This document shows positions 26,340 through 35,897 of a stretch of DNA of 64,000 nt, piece after piece (positions within the stretch are counted from its first letter, which is position 1; every line of letters starts with the position of its first letter). The stretch is from G963665495 sp963677785 (GTDB lineage Bacteria > Desulfobacterota > Desulfovibrionia > Desulfovibrionales > Desulfovibrionaceae). Below the pieces are notes generated by a model. The model saw only the letters and a program-made list of their open reading frames with translations, was not told the DNA's origin and ran no database searches. Both the position numbers and the translations under genes were made by a program. The stretch covers positions 3,968,001-4,032,000 of the forward strand of contig CAXXDH010000003.1 of NCBI GenBank assembly GCA_963677785.2, in the 5' to 3' direction.

Positions 26340-26927
26340 ATGAGCATATTCAAATCTTGGCTGGATAAATTGTGGGAAATTGCGGCGACCAAAGGCGCAG
26401 TCCGGGTACTTGCCGGCGTATCCTTTACCGAGTCGATCTTTTTTCCGATTCCGCCCGATCTGCTACTCATTCCCATGGCTTTGGCCGATCGCAAAAATGC
26501 CTTCAAACTGGCGGCTTACTGTTTGATATTTTCCTTGTTGGGCGGCATCATCGGGTATTTTATCGGGTATTATTTCATGGATTTCATCGGGATGCCCATT
26601 GTGAAATTTTACGGTCTGGAGGATAAATACCTCACTCTGCAGGGGTATTACGAACAATACAGCGCCTGGGCCGTGGCAGTGGCGGGATTGACGCCCATTC
26701 CCTACAAACTCTGTACGCTTACGGCCGGAGCGTTCAAGATCAATTTTTTGATTTTTATCGTCGCGTCCACCCTCAGCCGCGGTTTTCGTTTTTTTATGGT
26801 TGCAGGGCTCATTTATTTGTTTGGTGAAAAGGTGCGCTTTTTTCTGGAAAAGCGTTTTGATCTGGTCATAGCTGCGACTACTGCCCTGGTTGTCCTGGGG
26901 TTTGTGGCGGTCAAGTTCATCAGCTAG
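26340..26927 (+). CDS. YqaA/DedA-type VTT-domain membrane protein
   Basis: 195 residues with about five hydrophobic segments. It carries the VTT (SNARE-associated) signatures FTESIFFPIPPDLLLIPMAL and the re-entrant GLTPIPYKLCTLTAGAFK with conserved Pro residues, then FIVASTLSRGFRFFMVAG. DedA-family proteins affect membrane homeostasis and lipid-carrier flipping. The substrate here is unknown. Preceded by GGCGGAG. Confidence 0.85.
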   Translation: MSIFKSWLDKLWEIAATKGAVRVLAGVSFTESIFFPIPPDLLLIPMALADRKNAFKLAAYCLIFSLLGGIIGYFIGYYFMDFIGMPIVKFYGLEDKYLTLQGYYEQYSAWAVAVAGLTPIPYKLCTLTAGAFKINFLIFIVASTLSRGFRFFMVAGLIYLFGEKVRFFLEKRFDLVIAATTALVVLGFVAVKFIS

Positions 26928-26997
26928 TACCATCAAAAAAAGGCCCTAAGGCGGGGCAGCGGCAATGCCGTCGAGTAGTCTATATAAGGAGCAAAAA

Positions 26998-27891
26998 ATG
27001 AGTGATTCCTCTTGTTCAAGCTGCAGTAGTGGTGGCGGGGACGGAAATAAAAAAAGCGCCAGTACGTTGTTGCAAGATCAGTTGATCGATTCCGCGTTGT
27101 CAAAAATTAAATATAAAATTTTCGTAATGAGCGGAAAGGGAGGCGTTGGAAAAAGTTCGGTTGCCGTCAATATTGCCGCGGCTCTGGCCGATGCGGGGCA
27201 CAAAGTGGGATTGATGGATGTCGATATCCATGGACCCAGCGTTCCCAAACTCCTTGGTCTGAAAGGCCAGGTGGAAGGGGGCCCCGGAAAGACGATAAAT
27301 CCCAAACAGTTCAACGACAATTTGTCCGTGATTTCCATGGATTCATTGCTTCAGGATCAGGATCAGGCCGTATTGTGGCGCGGTCCCATGAAACATTCCG
27401 CCATACGTCAGTTCATTGCGGATGTTAATTGGGGCGATCTGGACTTTCTGGTCATTGACTCTCCTCCCGGAACCGGCGACGAACATATGACAGTGCTCAA
27501 GACCATACCTGACGCCCTTTGCGTCATCATCACCACACCGCAGGAAATTTCTTTGGCCGATGTCCGCAAGGCTGTGAACTTTCTGCAGTATGCTCAGGCC
27601 AATATTATTGGTGTCGTGGAGAACATGAGCGGCCTTATTTGCCCCCACTGCGGAAAAAGTATTTCTTTGTTTAAGGAAGGCGGCGGCAAGGAACTTGCAG
27701 AGCACTATGGACTGGAATTTTTGGGAGCAGTTCCCCTGGATCCAGTAACCGTTGTGGCCGGAGACCTCGGTACGCCTGTCGTATTGCTGGAAGAGGATTC
27801 TCCCGCGAAAAAGGCTTTTAAGTCGGTTGCCGAAAAGGTGGACAAGGCCGCAGACGGTTGCTTGGAAATGGCCTCCAGCCGTAATGCCTGA
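26998..27891 (+). CDS. Mrp/NBP35-type iron-sulfur carrier ATPase
   Basis: 297 residues. P-loop NTPase that carries 4Fe-4S clusters to apoproteins. Deviant Walker A MSGKGGVGKSSVAVN, DVDIHGPSVPKLLG, VIDSPPGTGDEH, and the C-terminal cluster-binding ICPHCGKSISLF (CxxC). The N-terminus is cysteine-rich (CSSCSSGGG). The ATG at 26998 follows AAGGAGC; the longer in-frame start at 26965 lacks a ribosome site. Probably complements the minimal SufBC system. Confidence 0.93.
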   Translation: MSDSSCSSCSSGGGDGNKKSASTLLQDQLIDSALSKIKYKIFVMSGKGGVGKSSVAVNIAAALADAGHKVGLMDVDIHGPSVPKLLGLKGQVEGGPGKTINPKQFNDNLSVISMDSLLQDQDQAVLWRGPMKHSAIRQFIADVNWGDLDFLVIDSPPGTGDEHMTVLKTIPDALCVIITTPQEISLADVRKAVNFLQYAQANIIGVVENMSGLICPHCGKSISLFKEGGGKELAEHYGLEFLGAVPLDPVTVVAGDLGTPVVLLEEDSPAKKAFKSVAEKVDKAADGCLEMASSRNA

Positions 27892-27969
27892 TTATGTTTG
27901 GAAGCCTACGTACGGCCCCGGGGAACTGCACAACGTGCAAGTGAACAGTTCTGAACGGGAGGTAGCCGC

Positions 27970-28575
27970 ATGTCGAAAAGCAGGATGATATTGGTCAGCA
28001 CAGTAGTAGGAATCTGCCTGCTTTTACTGTATACGAGTTGCAACGCGTCGGCTGCGACGGTAATATACTACAAAAAAGACAAGAAGGGTGTCGTACACGT
28101 CACCAACCGGCGGGGTATGGCCAAAGCACAGGGCTTTAGGGTATATCTGGTTTTCAGAGATATTCTCCGCCGGTTGCCCCGCGCGGATAAAGGCAAGGTG
28201 ATTGCTCTGGCCAAAAAGTATGCAAGGTCCTACGGAATGGATGATGCCTTGATCCAGGCTGTGATTGAAGTGGAATCCGGCTATGATTCCACAGCTGTTT
28301 CCAGCAAAGGTGCGGAAGGATTGATGCAGATTATGCCTGCCACGCAACGGGATCTTGGTGTAACCAATTCCTTTGATGCGGAACAAAACGTACGCGCCGG
28401 AGTGCGCTATTTATGCAAGATGTATAAACGGTTCGGAAGTGTTCAATTGGCTCTTGCCGCCTACAACGCCGGCCCTGGCAATGTAGAAAGGCACAATGGA
28501 ATACCGCCGTATACAGAAACCCGGCAGTACGTAGCCAAAGTACTTGCCAGATACAACTCCCTGAAAAAACAATGA
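27970..28575 (+). CDS. Lytic transglycosylase, SLT domain
   Basis: 201 residues. An N-terminal signal peptide (residues 1-28), a short beta segment (VIYYKKDKKGVVHVTNRRG) like DUF4124, and the SLT domain. Catalytic Glu102 lies in VESGYDS. GLMQIMPAT and AYNAGPGNV are family marks. It cleaves glycan strands of peptidoglycan in the periplasm. Its stop overlaps the pgsA ATG by four bases (ATGA). Confidence 0.93.
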   Translation: MSKSRMILVSTVVGICLLLLYTSCNASAATVIYYKKDKKGVVHVTNRRGMAKAQGFRVYLVFRDILRRLPRADKGKVIALAKKYARSYGMDDALIQAVIEVESGYDSTAVSSKGAEGLMQIMPATQRDLGVTNSFDAEQNVRAGVRYLCKMYKRFGSVQLALAAYNAGPGNVERHNGIPPYTETRQYVAKVLARYNSLKKQ

Positions 28576-29147
28576 ACATGTTCAATCTGGCCACAAAGAT
28601 CACATTTTTGCGTATTCTTGCCGCTCCCATCCTGGTCTTGATGCTTTATTTCCCCAACCGGTTTACTTGTCTGGCAGCCATGATCGTGTTTATCCTTGCC
28701 GCAGTTACCGACATGCTGGACGGTATTGTCGCCCGCCGTCGCAAGGAAGTGAGTGCGTTCGGCAAATTTCTTGATCCCCTTGCCGACAAGATTTTGATCT
28801 GCTCGGTGTTGGTGATGCTCGTGTGGCTGCGGGATGCCGAAGGGAACGCCTGGGTACCCGCATGGGTGACGATCATCATCATCTGTCGCGAGATGATTGT
28901 CACAGGCCTGAGGGCCATGGCCGCGGATCAAGGCATTGTCATTGCGGCGGACCGCTATGGAAAGATCAAAACCATTTTGCAAATCATCGCTCTTTGTCCA
29001 CTTTTACTGCACTACACTTGGCTGGGATTGGATCCACGTCCATTCGGCACGATACTGCTTTATATAGCCTTGTTAATGACGGTATTTTCAGGCGGAAATT
29101 ATCTCTTTACATTTTTTCGAGATTTTTCTTCCCAAGAGAAAAGTTGA
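28572..29147 (+). CDS. pgsA: CDP-diacylglycerol-glycerol-3-phosphate 3-phosphatidyltransferase
   Basis: A 191-residue membrane enzyme making phosphatidylglycerophosphate. The CDP-alcohol phosphotransferase motif DMLDGIVARRRKEVSAFGKF followed by LDPLADK contains all three family aspartates plus the arginine. Four or five membrane helices. Overlaps the transglycosylase gene by four bases. Confidence 0.94.
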   Translation: MNMFNLATKITFLRILAAPILVLMLYFPNRFTCLAAMIVFILAAVTDMLDGIVARRRKEVSAFGKFLDPLADKILICSVLVMLVWLRDAEGNAWVPAWVTIIIICREMIVTGLRAMAADQGIVIAADRYGKIKTILQIIALCPLLLHYTWLGLDPRPFGTILLYIALLMTVFSGGNYLFTFFRDFSSQEKS

Positions 29148-29218
29148 ACTCTTTTCCTTTAGTCGTAACAATTGTATTGACCTTTAACCCTATGAGATAT
29201 AAGGAATAGAAGGTAATC

Positions 29219-29518
29219 GTGGAACAAAGAGTTTTGGAAATGACAGAAGAAAATGCACTTAATCTGCAGTTAAGACTGAAGAATTGCTTGCAAACCATCC
29301 TCGAGCTGGAGCCTGACCTGGAGCAACTCGAGCTGGGGCATGTTTTGCTGAAAGAATATTCTTTGCTGAAAACCTTCATTGAGCAGTTGGAACAAATTAC
29401 GCTTTTTGAAGAAGACGTACGCCGGATTGAGGAGGCAACCGTAAATTTTTTAGAAGAGCTTCGCGTGCCCCTTTCTTCTGTGAAGGAACAGCTCGGGAAG
29501 CACAACCTCTTGCAGTAA
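29219..29518 (+). CDS. Hypothetical helical protein, 99 residues
   Basis: Not recognised. Acidic, Leu/Glu-rich and predicted all-helical (LELEPDLEQLELGHVLLKEY). GTG start. It sits ten bases before the ftsB-like gene in a tight same-strand run, so it is likely part of that operon. Confidence 0.6.
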   Translation: MEQRVLEMTEENALNLQLRLKNCLQTILELEPDLEQLELGHVLLKEYSLLKTFIEQLEQITLFEEDVRRIEEATVNFLEELRVPLSSVKEQLGKHNLLQ

Positions 29519-29527
29519 TAAGGTCTT

Positions 29528-29854
29528 ATGGCCTGGAATCGTTTCCTGCTCGGCCTAATACTCACTCTGAATGTATTTTTGCTTTACAGAGTGGTGTTCA
29601 GTGACCATGGCATTTTCGTCTATCGTGAACTGAAAACGCGTTATGTCGAACTTGAAAAACGAATTCAGGTACTTAATGATGTAAGCCTGGAGTTGAGCCA
29701 GGAGATACGACTTTTGAAGTCGGATCGTCGCCACATCGAGCAAATTATCCGTCAGCAAATGAATTTCGTCAAAGATGACGAAATAGTGTATGTGTTTCCT
29801 GCCGCACCTTCCGAAGCTTCTACCGGAGAGGGCTCGAATGAAGACGAAAATTGA
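29528..29854 (+). CDS. FtsB/DivIC-type septum formation initiator
   Basis: A 108-residue bitopic protein: short cytoplasmic N-terminus, one membrane helix at about 7-23, then a periplasmic coiled coil (LKTRYVELEKRIQVLNDVSL) and the family pattern FVKDDEIVYVFP (compare PGE.V in FtsB). It links FtsQ and FtsL in the divisome. Overlaps the next gene by 17 bases. Confidence 0.85.
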   Translation: MAWNRFLLGLILTLNVFLLYRVVFSDHGIFVYRELKTRYVELEKRIQVLNDVSLELSQEIRLLKSDRRHIEQIIRQQMNFVKDDEIVYVFPAAPSEASTGEGSNEDEN

Positions 29855-30950
29855 ATGGTATAAAGAAGTCCTCGAGCTCGAACCACATTCGAAGCTTTTT
29901 TTTCCACTTGCTCGGCTATATGTAGCAGAAAAACGCTACGATGAAGCTCTGGAAACCCTGTCCGCCGGCTTGCGGCAGCATCCGGAATTTTTTGAAGCCA
30001 GACTACTGATGCTTGAAGTTCTGAACGAACTCGGCCACGCGGGTGATTTGTCCGAACAGGCTCAGGGACTGGCTGAAACCATATCCGGATATTTGACTTT
30101 CTGGCAGACCTGGGCACATTTGTTGTCCGTCGAGCAGGGGGGGAAAGATACGGCTTTGGCCTTGAATTTCCTCGCGGCCCGCTTCAAGGGGAACTCTTTC
30201 AGCTGGGCGGATGTCATAGAACGCGGCATTCGTTCTTTGATTTTCGAAAAATCTGATACTTCTGAAAATGTCGCGTCAGCGCTTTCTTTCCAGCAAGCCG
30301 CTTCTGCCTCCGGTGCAGTAGTCTCTGCAGCAGAGGAAGAAAAGCCTTCCACCCTCCAGGGCAGTGTCGGAGTGGATGCAGGATCTGAAGAATCCGCATC
30401 CGAGTCCGATGGGCTTCTCGACGATTTGATGGAAGCCGATATAGATGAACTGCATGCTGTTTCCAATCAGACGGACTCCACACTTGACAAGAGTGAAGAT
30501 GCACTTCAAAAACATGCCTCAGATTCTATGCCGTCGGAGGGGGCGATTGACGTCGCTGCCATCTCCTCCCCTGAGTCTCACGCCAACGAGTCGGAAATTG
30601 ACGTGGACGCTGAAGAAGACGATGAAGAGGATGAACCCTTTTCACTGCGTACGCGAACCATGGCGGATCTGCTCGCTGAACAAGGCGATTTTGAAGGAGC
30701 ATTGGACATCTATCGCGAACTGCAGTCCGTTACTCCGCATGGCGAAGGGCATGATATCCTTGATGGTTTGATCAAGGAAATGTCCGTCAAGATTCGTGAA
30801 AAGAAAGGGTTGCAGCCCGCTTCATCAGGAAAACGCAAAGCGGCTCCCAAAGGCGGCAATTCCGAAGCTGGCGGATTGAGCGGCAAAAAGAAATTGATTG
30901 ATACTCTCGAATTGCTCGCCCAACGTTTGGAAGCGCGAGGGATGAGTTGA
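29838..30950 (+). CDS. TPR-containing protein with long acidic linker
   Basis: 370 residues. TPR-like helices at the N-terminus (LFFPLARLYVAEKRYDEALETL, then HPEFFEARLLMLEVL), a low-complexity Ser/Asp/Glu region (about 160-270) ending in EEDDEEDEPF, and a C-terminal TPR unit (TMADLLAEQGDFEGALDIYREL). No signal peptide. The ATG at 29838 has GGAGAGGG upstream and lies within the end of the ftsB-like gene, suggesting translational coupling. The function is unknown; a division or envelope scaffold role is a guess from its position. Confidence 0.7.
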   Translation: MKTKIEWYKEVLELEPHSKLFFPLARLYVAEKRYDEALETLSAGLRQHPEFFEARLLMLEVLNELGHAGDLSEQAQGLAETISGYLTFWQTWAHLLSVEQGGKDTALALNFLAARFKGNSFSWADVIERGIRSLIFEKSDTSENVASALSFQQAASASGAVVSAAEEEKPSTLQGSVGVDAGSEESASESDGLLDDLMEADIDELHAVSNQTDSTLDKSEDALQKHASDSMPSEGAIDVAAISSPESHANESEIDVDAEEDDEEDEPFSLRTRTMADLLAEQGDFEGALDIYRELQSVTPHGEGHDILDGLIKEMSVKIREKKGLQPASSGKRKAAPKGGNSEAGGLSGKKKLIDTLELLAQRLEARGMS

Positions 30951-31025
30951 TTCCCGACGTGAGCTCCTCTGCAACACCCCAGGGACAACCACGCGTTTCT
31001 GTTTAATCATTACACAAGGGGATAT

Positions 31026-32090
31026 ATGTTGAAGTGCGCATTATCTCGATTCGTACTGCTGGTCATTCTTTTACTGTCGGCTTCCGCCTGCAGCACTCTG
31101 CATTCTACGGCCAAAGAGACAAAAAAGCTGTATACAGAATATGTTGAACCTAATCCGGAAGTAAATCTGGAATATGAAGATGCCGGAGAAGCGTATGAAG
31201 TCCGTCTGGCCAAACTGATGATGCCTGTTGATGAACGGATTCATGATTTGCGGCAGTTCATGGACGGAACTGACCAGACGCCCAGTGAAGAGTGGTATCA
31301 GAAACTCTTTTCTTCTTTTCCTTGGATAACTGGTGTAATGGTGGTAGATACGGAGGGGATAAGAAGCTTCCAGTATCCGCCCGAGGCAGCTCTCAGACCG
31401 CTGAATATCCAACCCTTGCTTGACTATGGAGAGGCTTGGAGCGATCATAAAATACGGGGTTATGCCGAGCAGACGGATATGGGGCCGGAGGTGTACCTTG
31501 CTTCTCCGCTGTACGCCGATAATCTCTGGAGCGGGCTGGTCATTGTGCATTTCGACCCTCGCAGGTTGCTGGAATTTTGTCCGAATCCGGATGAACTGTT
31601 TATTGTCAGCCCTGATGCGGTGCTTTGGAGCGGCGGGTCGGATGTTACTGGCAAGGCTTTGTCCTGCAAGCCCTGGAAAGAATGGTTGCACGATGAGGTT
31701 TATGGAGAAACCACCATTGGTGGTGGAGAATTTTATTGGGTTGCACGGTACTTGGGGCATTATTACCTCATTTATGCTACGCTGACTGAGGGAACCGTGG
31801 GCGCTGTCCCTCCTGAGGAACTTGTGCCGCCAAAGCAGACCGAAGACACTCCCGAAGAATCCGTCGAAAGCGAAGAGGATTCTGTCGAGAAAGAGCCGGA
31901 AAAAGTCACTGAGCCCGTACCTGAAGGAGGCATCACGCCCGGACAGGATCTTCCTTTAACGGAAGAACAAGAAATCCATAATGTTGAACTGGCTCCTGAT
32001 GAGTCCGCCGATCTCGACAGTGAATACGGACTGATCATGGGGGCTCCGGAAGAGTTGGAAGAGGATAGTGGCTCTTGGTGGTTCTGGTAG
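31026..32090 (+). CDS. Lipoprotein with Cache-like sensor fold and acidic tail
   Basis: 354 residues. Lipobox LLSASAC with Cys22. The middle part (about 60-250) resembles an extracytoplasmic PDC/Cache-like domain: ITGVMVVDTEGIRSFQYPP, PEVYLASPLYADNLWSGLVIVHFD, LFIVSPDAVLWSGG. The tail (about 265-350) is rich in Glu/Pro/Asp and ends WWFW. No kinase or MCP part is attached, so it may be a ligand-binding partner. GAT on fold is from pattern, not a search. Confidence 0.6.
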   Translation: MLKCALSRFVLLVILLLSASACSTLHSTAKETKKLYTEYVEPNPEVNLEYEDAGEAYEVRLAKLMMPVDERIHDLRQFMDGTDQTPSEEWYQKLFSSFPWITGVMVVDTEGIRSFQYPPEAALRPLNIQPLLDYGEAWSDHKIRGYAEQTDMGPEVYLASPLYADNLWSGLVIVHFDPRRLLEFCPNPDELFIVSPDAVLWSGGSDVTGKALSCKPWKEWLHDEVYGETTIGGGEFYWVARYLGHYYLIYATLTEGTVGAVPPEELVPPKQTEDTPEESVESEEDSVEKEPEKVTEPVPEGGITPGQDLPLTEEQEIHNVELAPDESADLDSEYGLIMGAPEELEEDSGSWWFW

Positions 32091-32292
32091 ACCGTGCGGA
32101 AAACTGTTGATCTGACGTCCTGGATCAGCTGATTATATTACTCAGAGTAGAGAATAGTTAACTTTTCTTGCTCTGAGTTATGGAAAACGCCACGCCTCAG
32201 GCGGGGCAAGACGGCGATAGCCGCCAGAGCGCGCCGTTGTGTATCCTGCGCTCTGATTAATAGATCAGTAGCACACAAGGAGGCTTCCCAGC
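32091..32292. promoter_or_regulatory. Structured fbp upstream region
   Basis: About 200 bases. ACTCAGAG near 32140 pairs with CTCTGAGT near 32171. A GC-rich segment with several short complementary stretches follows up to the AAGGAGG ribosome site of fbp. Possible terminator of the lipoprotein gene plus leader of fbp; no known riboswitch class was recognised. Confidence 0.3.
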
Positions 32293-33312
32293 ATGCCCGT
32301 GGGACAGGTTACCGTTACCGAACACTTACTGTATCAGCAAAAGATGTCGCCGGAAGCGACCGGCCGTTTCACGTCTTTGCTGTATGATCTCATTCTGGCC
32401 GCCAAACTTGTTTCGCTGGAGGTGAACAAAGCAGGACTTGTCGATGCTCTCGGCTTTACCGGCGATATCAACGTGCAAGGTGAGCAGGTACAGAAACTTG
32501 ATGAATTTGCCAACCGGGTTTTGATTCATCGTATGGAGCGCTCCGGCGTCATCTGTGCCATGGCGTCCGAAGAAAACGCGGATTTGATTCATGTTCCGGA
32601 AAAGTTTCAGCGGGGCGATTATCTTCTCATCTTCGATCCTCTTGACGGATCATCCAACATTGATGTGAACGTCAACATCGGAACCATATTCTCCATCTTG
32701 CGGCGTAAGAGTCCGTCGCATACGGCAGTCACTATCTCCGACGCTCTGCAGAGCGGGGTTGATCAGGTTGGTGCCGGATACATCATTTACGGTTCCTCCA
32801 CCATGCTCGTATATACTACGGGAAGTGGAGTCCATGGCTTTACCCTGGATCCCACAGTCGGTGAGTTTCTGCTTTCACATCCTGATATACAGATTCCGAA
32901 GCAGGGCAACACCTTCTCGGTCAATGCCGGTTATTGGGAATATTGGGATGCTGCTACACGCGAAGTGTATACTTACTTCACATCCAAGAACAATAAACTC
33001 GGAAAGCCTTACAGCCTGCGTTATATCGGTTCGCTAGTCGCTGATTTTCACAGAACGCTGCTCAGGGGCGGCATTTTCCTTTACCCGAAGGATTACCGGG
33101 ACCCCAAAAAGCCCAAGGGCAAACTTCGCTATTTGTGCGAAGCAGCTCCTATGGCTTTTATTGCTGAACAAGCCGGCGGCCTGTCCATCGATGGTTTGAC
33201 CCGGACGCTGGACTATACGCCCAAGGAACTGCATGACAGAGTGCCGTTGTTCATAGGCTCCGAAGACGACGTACGCAAGGTGTCGGAGATCTACAGGAAG
33301 TACGAGAGTTGA
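32293..33312 (+). CDS. fbp: Class I fructose-1,6-bisphosphatase
   Basis: 339 residues, usual length. Dephosphorylates fructose 1,6-bisphosphate in gluconeogenesis. Metal/substrate loop DPLDGSSNIDVN at 115-126, acidic ASEEN near 91, and sugar-phosphate binding region YIGSLVADFHRTLLRGGIFLYP. A perfect AAGGAGG precedes the ATG. Confidence 0.96.
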   Translation: MPVGQVTVTEHLLYQQKMSPEATGRFTSLLYDLILAAKLVSLEVNKAGLVDALGFTGDINVQGEQVQKLDEFANRVLIHRMERSGVICAMASEENADLIHVPEKFQRGDYLLIFDPLDGSSNIDVNVNIGTIFSILRRKSPSHTAVTISDALQSGVDQVGAGYIIYGSSTMLVYTTGSGVHGFTLDPTVGEFLLSHPDIQIPKQGNTFSVNAGYWEYWDAATREVYTYFTSKNNKLGKPYSLRYIGSLVADFHRTLLRGGIFLYPKDYRDPKKPKGKLRYLCEAAPMAFIAEQAGGLSIDGLTRTLDYTPKELHDRVPLFIGSEDDVRKVSEIYRKYES

Positions 33313-33369
33313 GTTTCGTACCGTTTTTGCCCTTATTGTTATTGACGTTTTAGCCGGTGTATCGTTGTT

Positions 33370-34434
33370 ATGTTGTGTCTAGGCGTAGAGTCCTCGTGTG
33401 ATGAAACCGCACTGGCCCTGGTTGAATCAGGAAAATTGGTGCATGAAGTCGTTGCCAGCCAAGCAGACGTGCACGCGTTGTTTGGTGGCGTGGTGCCGGA
33501 ACTGGCATCACGCGAGCATTACCGTAAGCTTGGGCCTCTTCTGGATACGTTGATCGAGCGTACGGGGGCATCGGTACGCGATTTGGATACCGTAGCGGCG
33601 GCCAGAGGCCCCGGACTGCTGGGCGGTCTTATTGCAGGAATGAGTTTTGCCAAAGGTCTGGCCATGGGGGCTGGGGCGCGTTTTCTCGGAGTCAACCATC
33701 TGCATGCACACCTTGTTGCTCCCGGACTGGAGAATGAGTTGCATTTCCCTGCATTGGGATTGTTGATTTCCGGGGGACATACGCAATTGTATCGTCTGGA
33801 CTCCGCCCTGCAGTTGAAGCTTCTTGGCCGCACTTTGGATGATGCTGCCGGAGAGGCCTTCGACAAGGTGGCACGAATGCTGCGCCTGCCGTATCCCGGT
33901 GGAAAATACATCGATATACTGGGCCGCCAGGCTCAGCCGGATCCCGACGTATTCCCCTGGCCTTATGTGGATAATCAGAATCTGGATTTTAGCTTCAGTG
34001 GTTTGAAAACGGCGGTCTCGGTGTATCTTCACGATAAACCCGAATTGCGTCCGGAGTATGCCTACGATCCGGAGGACCTAGTCCGGAATCCGGAATCCCA
34101 CCCGAAACTCGCTATGCTTTGCGCATCGTTCAACTACAGCATAGCACAGACGTTGCGGGTAAAGGTCAGGCGGGCACTTGCCGCTTTCCCGCAGGCCAGG
34201 AGCTTGGTCGTCGCTGGAGGCGTCGCCGCAAACTCCATGATTCGCGAAACCATGAAAACGTTGGCTGAGGAGCATGGCTTGGAAATTCGACTGCCGCGCT
34301 TGTCCTTGTGTACGGATAACGGCGCCATGATAGCCTATGCGGGCTGGCTGCTGGCGGAAGCCGGATATCACCATGCATTGAATGTGGATGCCATTCCCAG
34401 GGGGCGAAAAATCCCTTGGGATTATTTGTTGTGA
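33370..34434 (+). CDS. tsaD: tRNA N6-adenosine threonylcarbamoyltransferase
   Basis: 354 residues of the Kae1/TsaD family, which with TsaB, TsaE and TsaC puts t6A37 on ANN-decoding tRNAs. N-terminal LGVESSCDETALAL, metal ligands H110 and H114 in NHLHAH, SGGHTQLY and VAGGVAANSMIRE. The frame is intact and full length. Confidence 0.96.
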   Translation: MLCLGVESSCDETALALVESGKLVHEVVASQADVHALFGGVVPELASREHYRKLGPLLDTLIERTGASVRDLDTVAAARGPGLLGGLIAGMSFAKGLAMGAGARFLGVNHLHAHLVAPGLENELHFPALGLLISGGHTQLYRLDSALQLKLLGRTLDDAAGEAFDKVARMLRLPYPGGKYIDILGRQAQPDPDVFPWPYVDNQNLDFSFSGLKTAVSVYLHDKPELRPEYAYDPEDLVRNPESHPKLAMLCASFNYSIAQTLRVKVRRALAAFPQARSLVVAGGVAANSMIRETMKTLAEEHGLEIRLPRLSLCTDNGAMIAYAGWLLAEAGYHHALNVDAIPRGRKIPWDYLL

Positions 34435-34649
34435 GGCAAAATCCCCTGAGAAGTTGTGAAAAGTTCTGGCGATGGAGTTGTTGGCCCTTGACAGCAAGGC
34501 CTCTCCACAATAGTTGTAAGAGAATCTTGTCGTGATGTTTGAGAGTCGGCACGGTAGTTTCACCGACTGAGTTGTGGACCCTTGCTAACTTGAAGGGGAG
34601 TGCAAGGCGCCGAACCATAGGTTAAGCCTAAAGACATAAGGAGACCTCA

Positions 34650-34970
34650 ATGGCTATACAAGTCACTGATAGTAACTTTGAAGAAGAAGTTTTGAAATGT
34701 GACATGCCTGTTTTAGTTGATTTCTGGGCGCCCTGGTGTGGCCCGTGTCGTGCTATGGGACCAGTCATTGATGAACTTGCCGAAGAGTATGACGGTCAAG
34801 TGAAAATTTCTAAAATGAATGTAGACGAAAATCCGACTTCGCCAGGCAAATACGGCATTCGGGCAATTCCCACGCTGATTCTTTTTAAAGATGGAGAAGT
34901 TGTAGAGCAGATTACCGGTGCTGTTTCCAAGAGCAGCATCAAGGAACTTCTCTCTCAAAAAGCCCTGTAA
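34650..34970 (+). CDS. trxA: Thioredoxin
   Basis: 106 residues, with the active site WCGPC (Cys30, Cys33), cis-Pro in IRAIPTLILF, and no signal peptide. Reduces cytoplasmic disulfides. AAGGAGA precedes the ATG. Three bases separate it from trxB, so the reductase and its substrate are co-transcribed. Confidence 0.97.
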   Translation: MAIQVTDSNFEEEVLKCDMPVLVDFWAPWCGPCRAMGPVIDELAEEYDGQVKISKMNVDENPTSPGKYGIRAIPTLILFKDGEVVEQITGAVSKSSIKELLSQKAL

Positions 34971-34973
34971 CTT

Positions 34974-35897
34974 ATGAACGTTTACGATTCAGTCATTTTG
35001 GGGGGCGGTCCGGCAGGAATGACGGCCGCCCTCTATCTCTTGCGTTCAGGGGCGCGCATTGCTTTTGTGGAAAAACTTTCACCAGGCGGCCAAGTGCTCA
35101 ATACCGAAGAAATTGAGAATTACCCTGGCTTCCCCAAAGGCCTGAAGGGGTATGAGCTGGCGGATTTGTTCGCCGCGCACCTGGATGGATATACCTTTGA
35201 TCGTTTTTCCGCCGCGGCTCAGGCTATCCAACCCGAAAGCGACGGACACCTTATTCGTATCGATTCCGGAGAGGAGCTGAAAGCCAGAACCGTTGTCATC
35301 GCCACCGGCGCCCGCTACAAAAGTCTTGGATTGGAGCGGGAAAATTATATGGTCGGCCGTGGCGTGTCATATTGCGCTTTATGCGACGGAAACTTTTTTC
35401 GCGGACAGGAAGTCGCGGTTGTCGGCGGGGGAGACTCCGCACTGGAAGAATCGCTGTATCTTGCCAAGATAGTGAAAAAGGTTCACCTCATTCATCGCCG
35501 CGACGCTTTTCGCGGAGCAAAGATCTATCAGGACAAGGTCATTGCAGAGCCCAAGATCAGCATCATTTACAACAGCGTTGTTGCGGATCTGTTGGGAGAC
35601 GTCAATCTCACCGGAGTTATGCTCCAGAATACCGTGAGTGGAGAGCAAAGCCAACTGGATGTGGACGGCTTGTTTATTTTTGTCGGATTTGAACCTGTCT
35701 CCGGCTATTTGCCGACCAATCTCAAAACGGATGCCCATGGCTTTATCCTTACCGACACTGAAATGCAGACCAACATCCCTGGAATTTTTGCCGCTGGCGA
35801 TATCCGGTCCAAAATGTGTCGCCAAGTGACAACTGCTGTCGGAGACGGCGCTACTGCGGCCAATGCCGCACACCACTATCTGGAACAACATTCATGA
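34974..35897 (+). CDS. trxB: Thioredoxin-disulfide reductase
   Basis: A 307-residue FAD/NAD(P)H oxidoreductase. FAD site GGGPAGMTAA, redox centre CALC (Cys134, Cys137), pyridine-nucleotide site VVGGGDSALEE, and C-terminal FAD motif GIFAAGDIRSKMCRQV. HRRDAFRGAK follows the NAD(P) site; whether NADPH or NADH is used cannot be settled. The stop overlaps the bamD start. Confidence 0.96.
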   Translation: MNVYDSVILGGGPAGMTAALYLLRSGARIAFVEKLSPGGQVLNTEEIENYPGFPKGLKGYELADLFAAHLDGYTFDRFSAAAQAIQPESDGHLIRIDSGEELKARTVVIATGARYKSLGLERENYMVGRGVSYCALCDGNFFRGQEVAVVGGGDSALEESLYLAKIVKKVHLIHRRDAFRGAKIYQDKVIAEPKISIIYNSVVADLLGDVNLTGVMLQNTVSGEQSQLDVDGLFIFVGFEPVSGYLPTNLKTDAHGFILTDTEMQTNIPGIFAAGDIRSKMCRQVTTAVGDGATAANAAHHYLEQHS

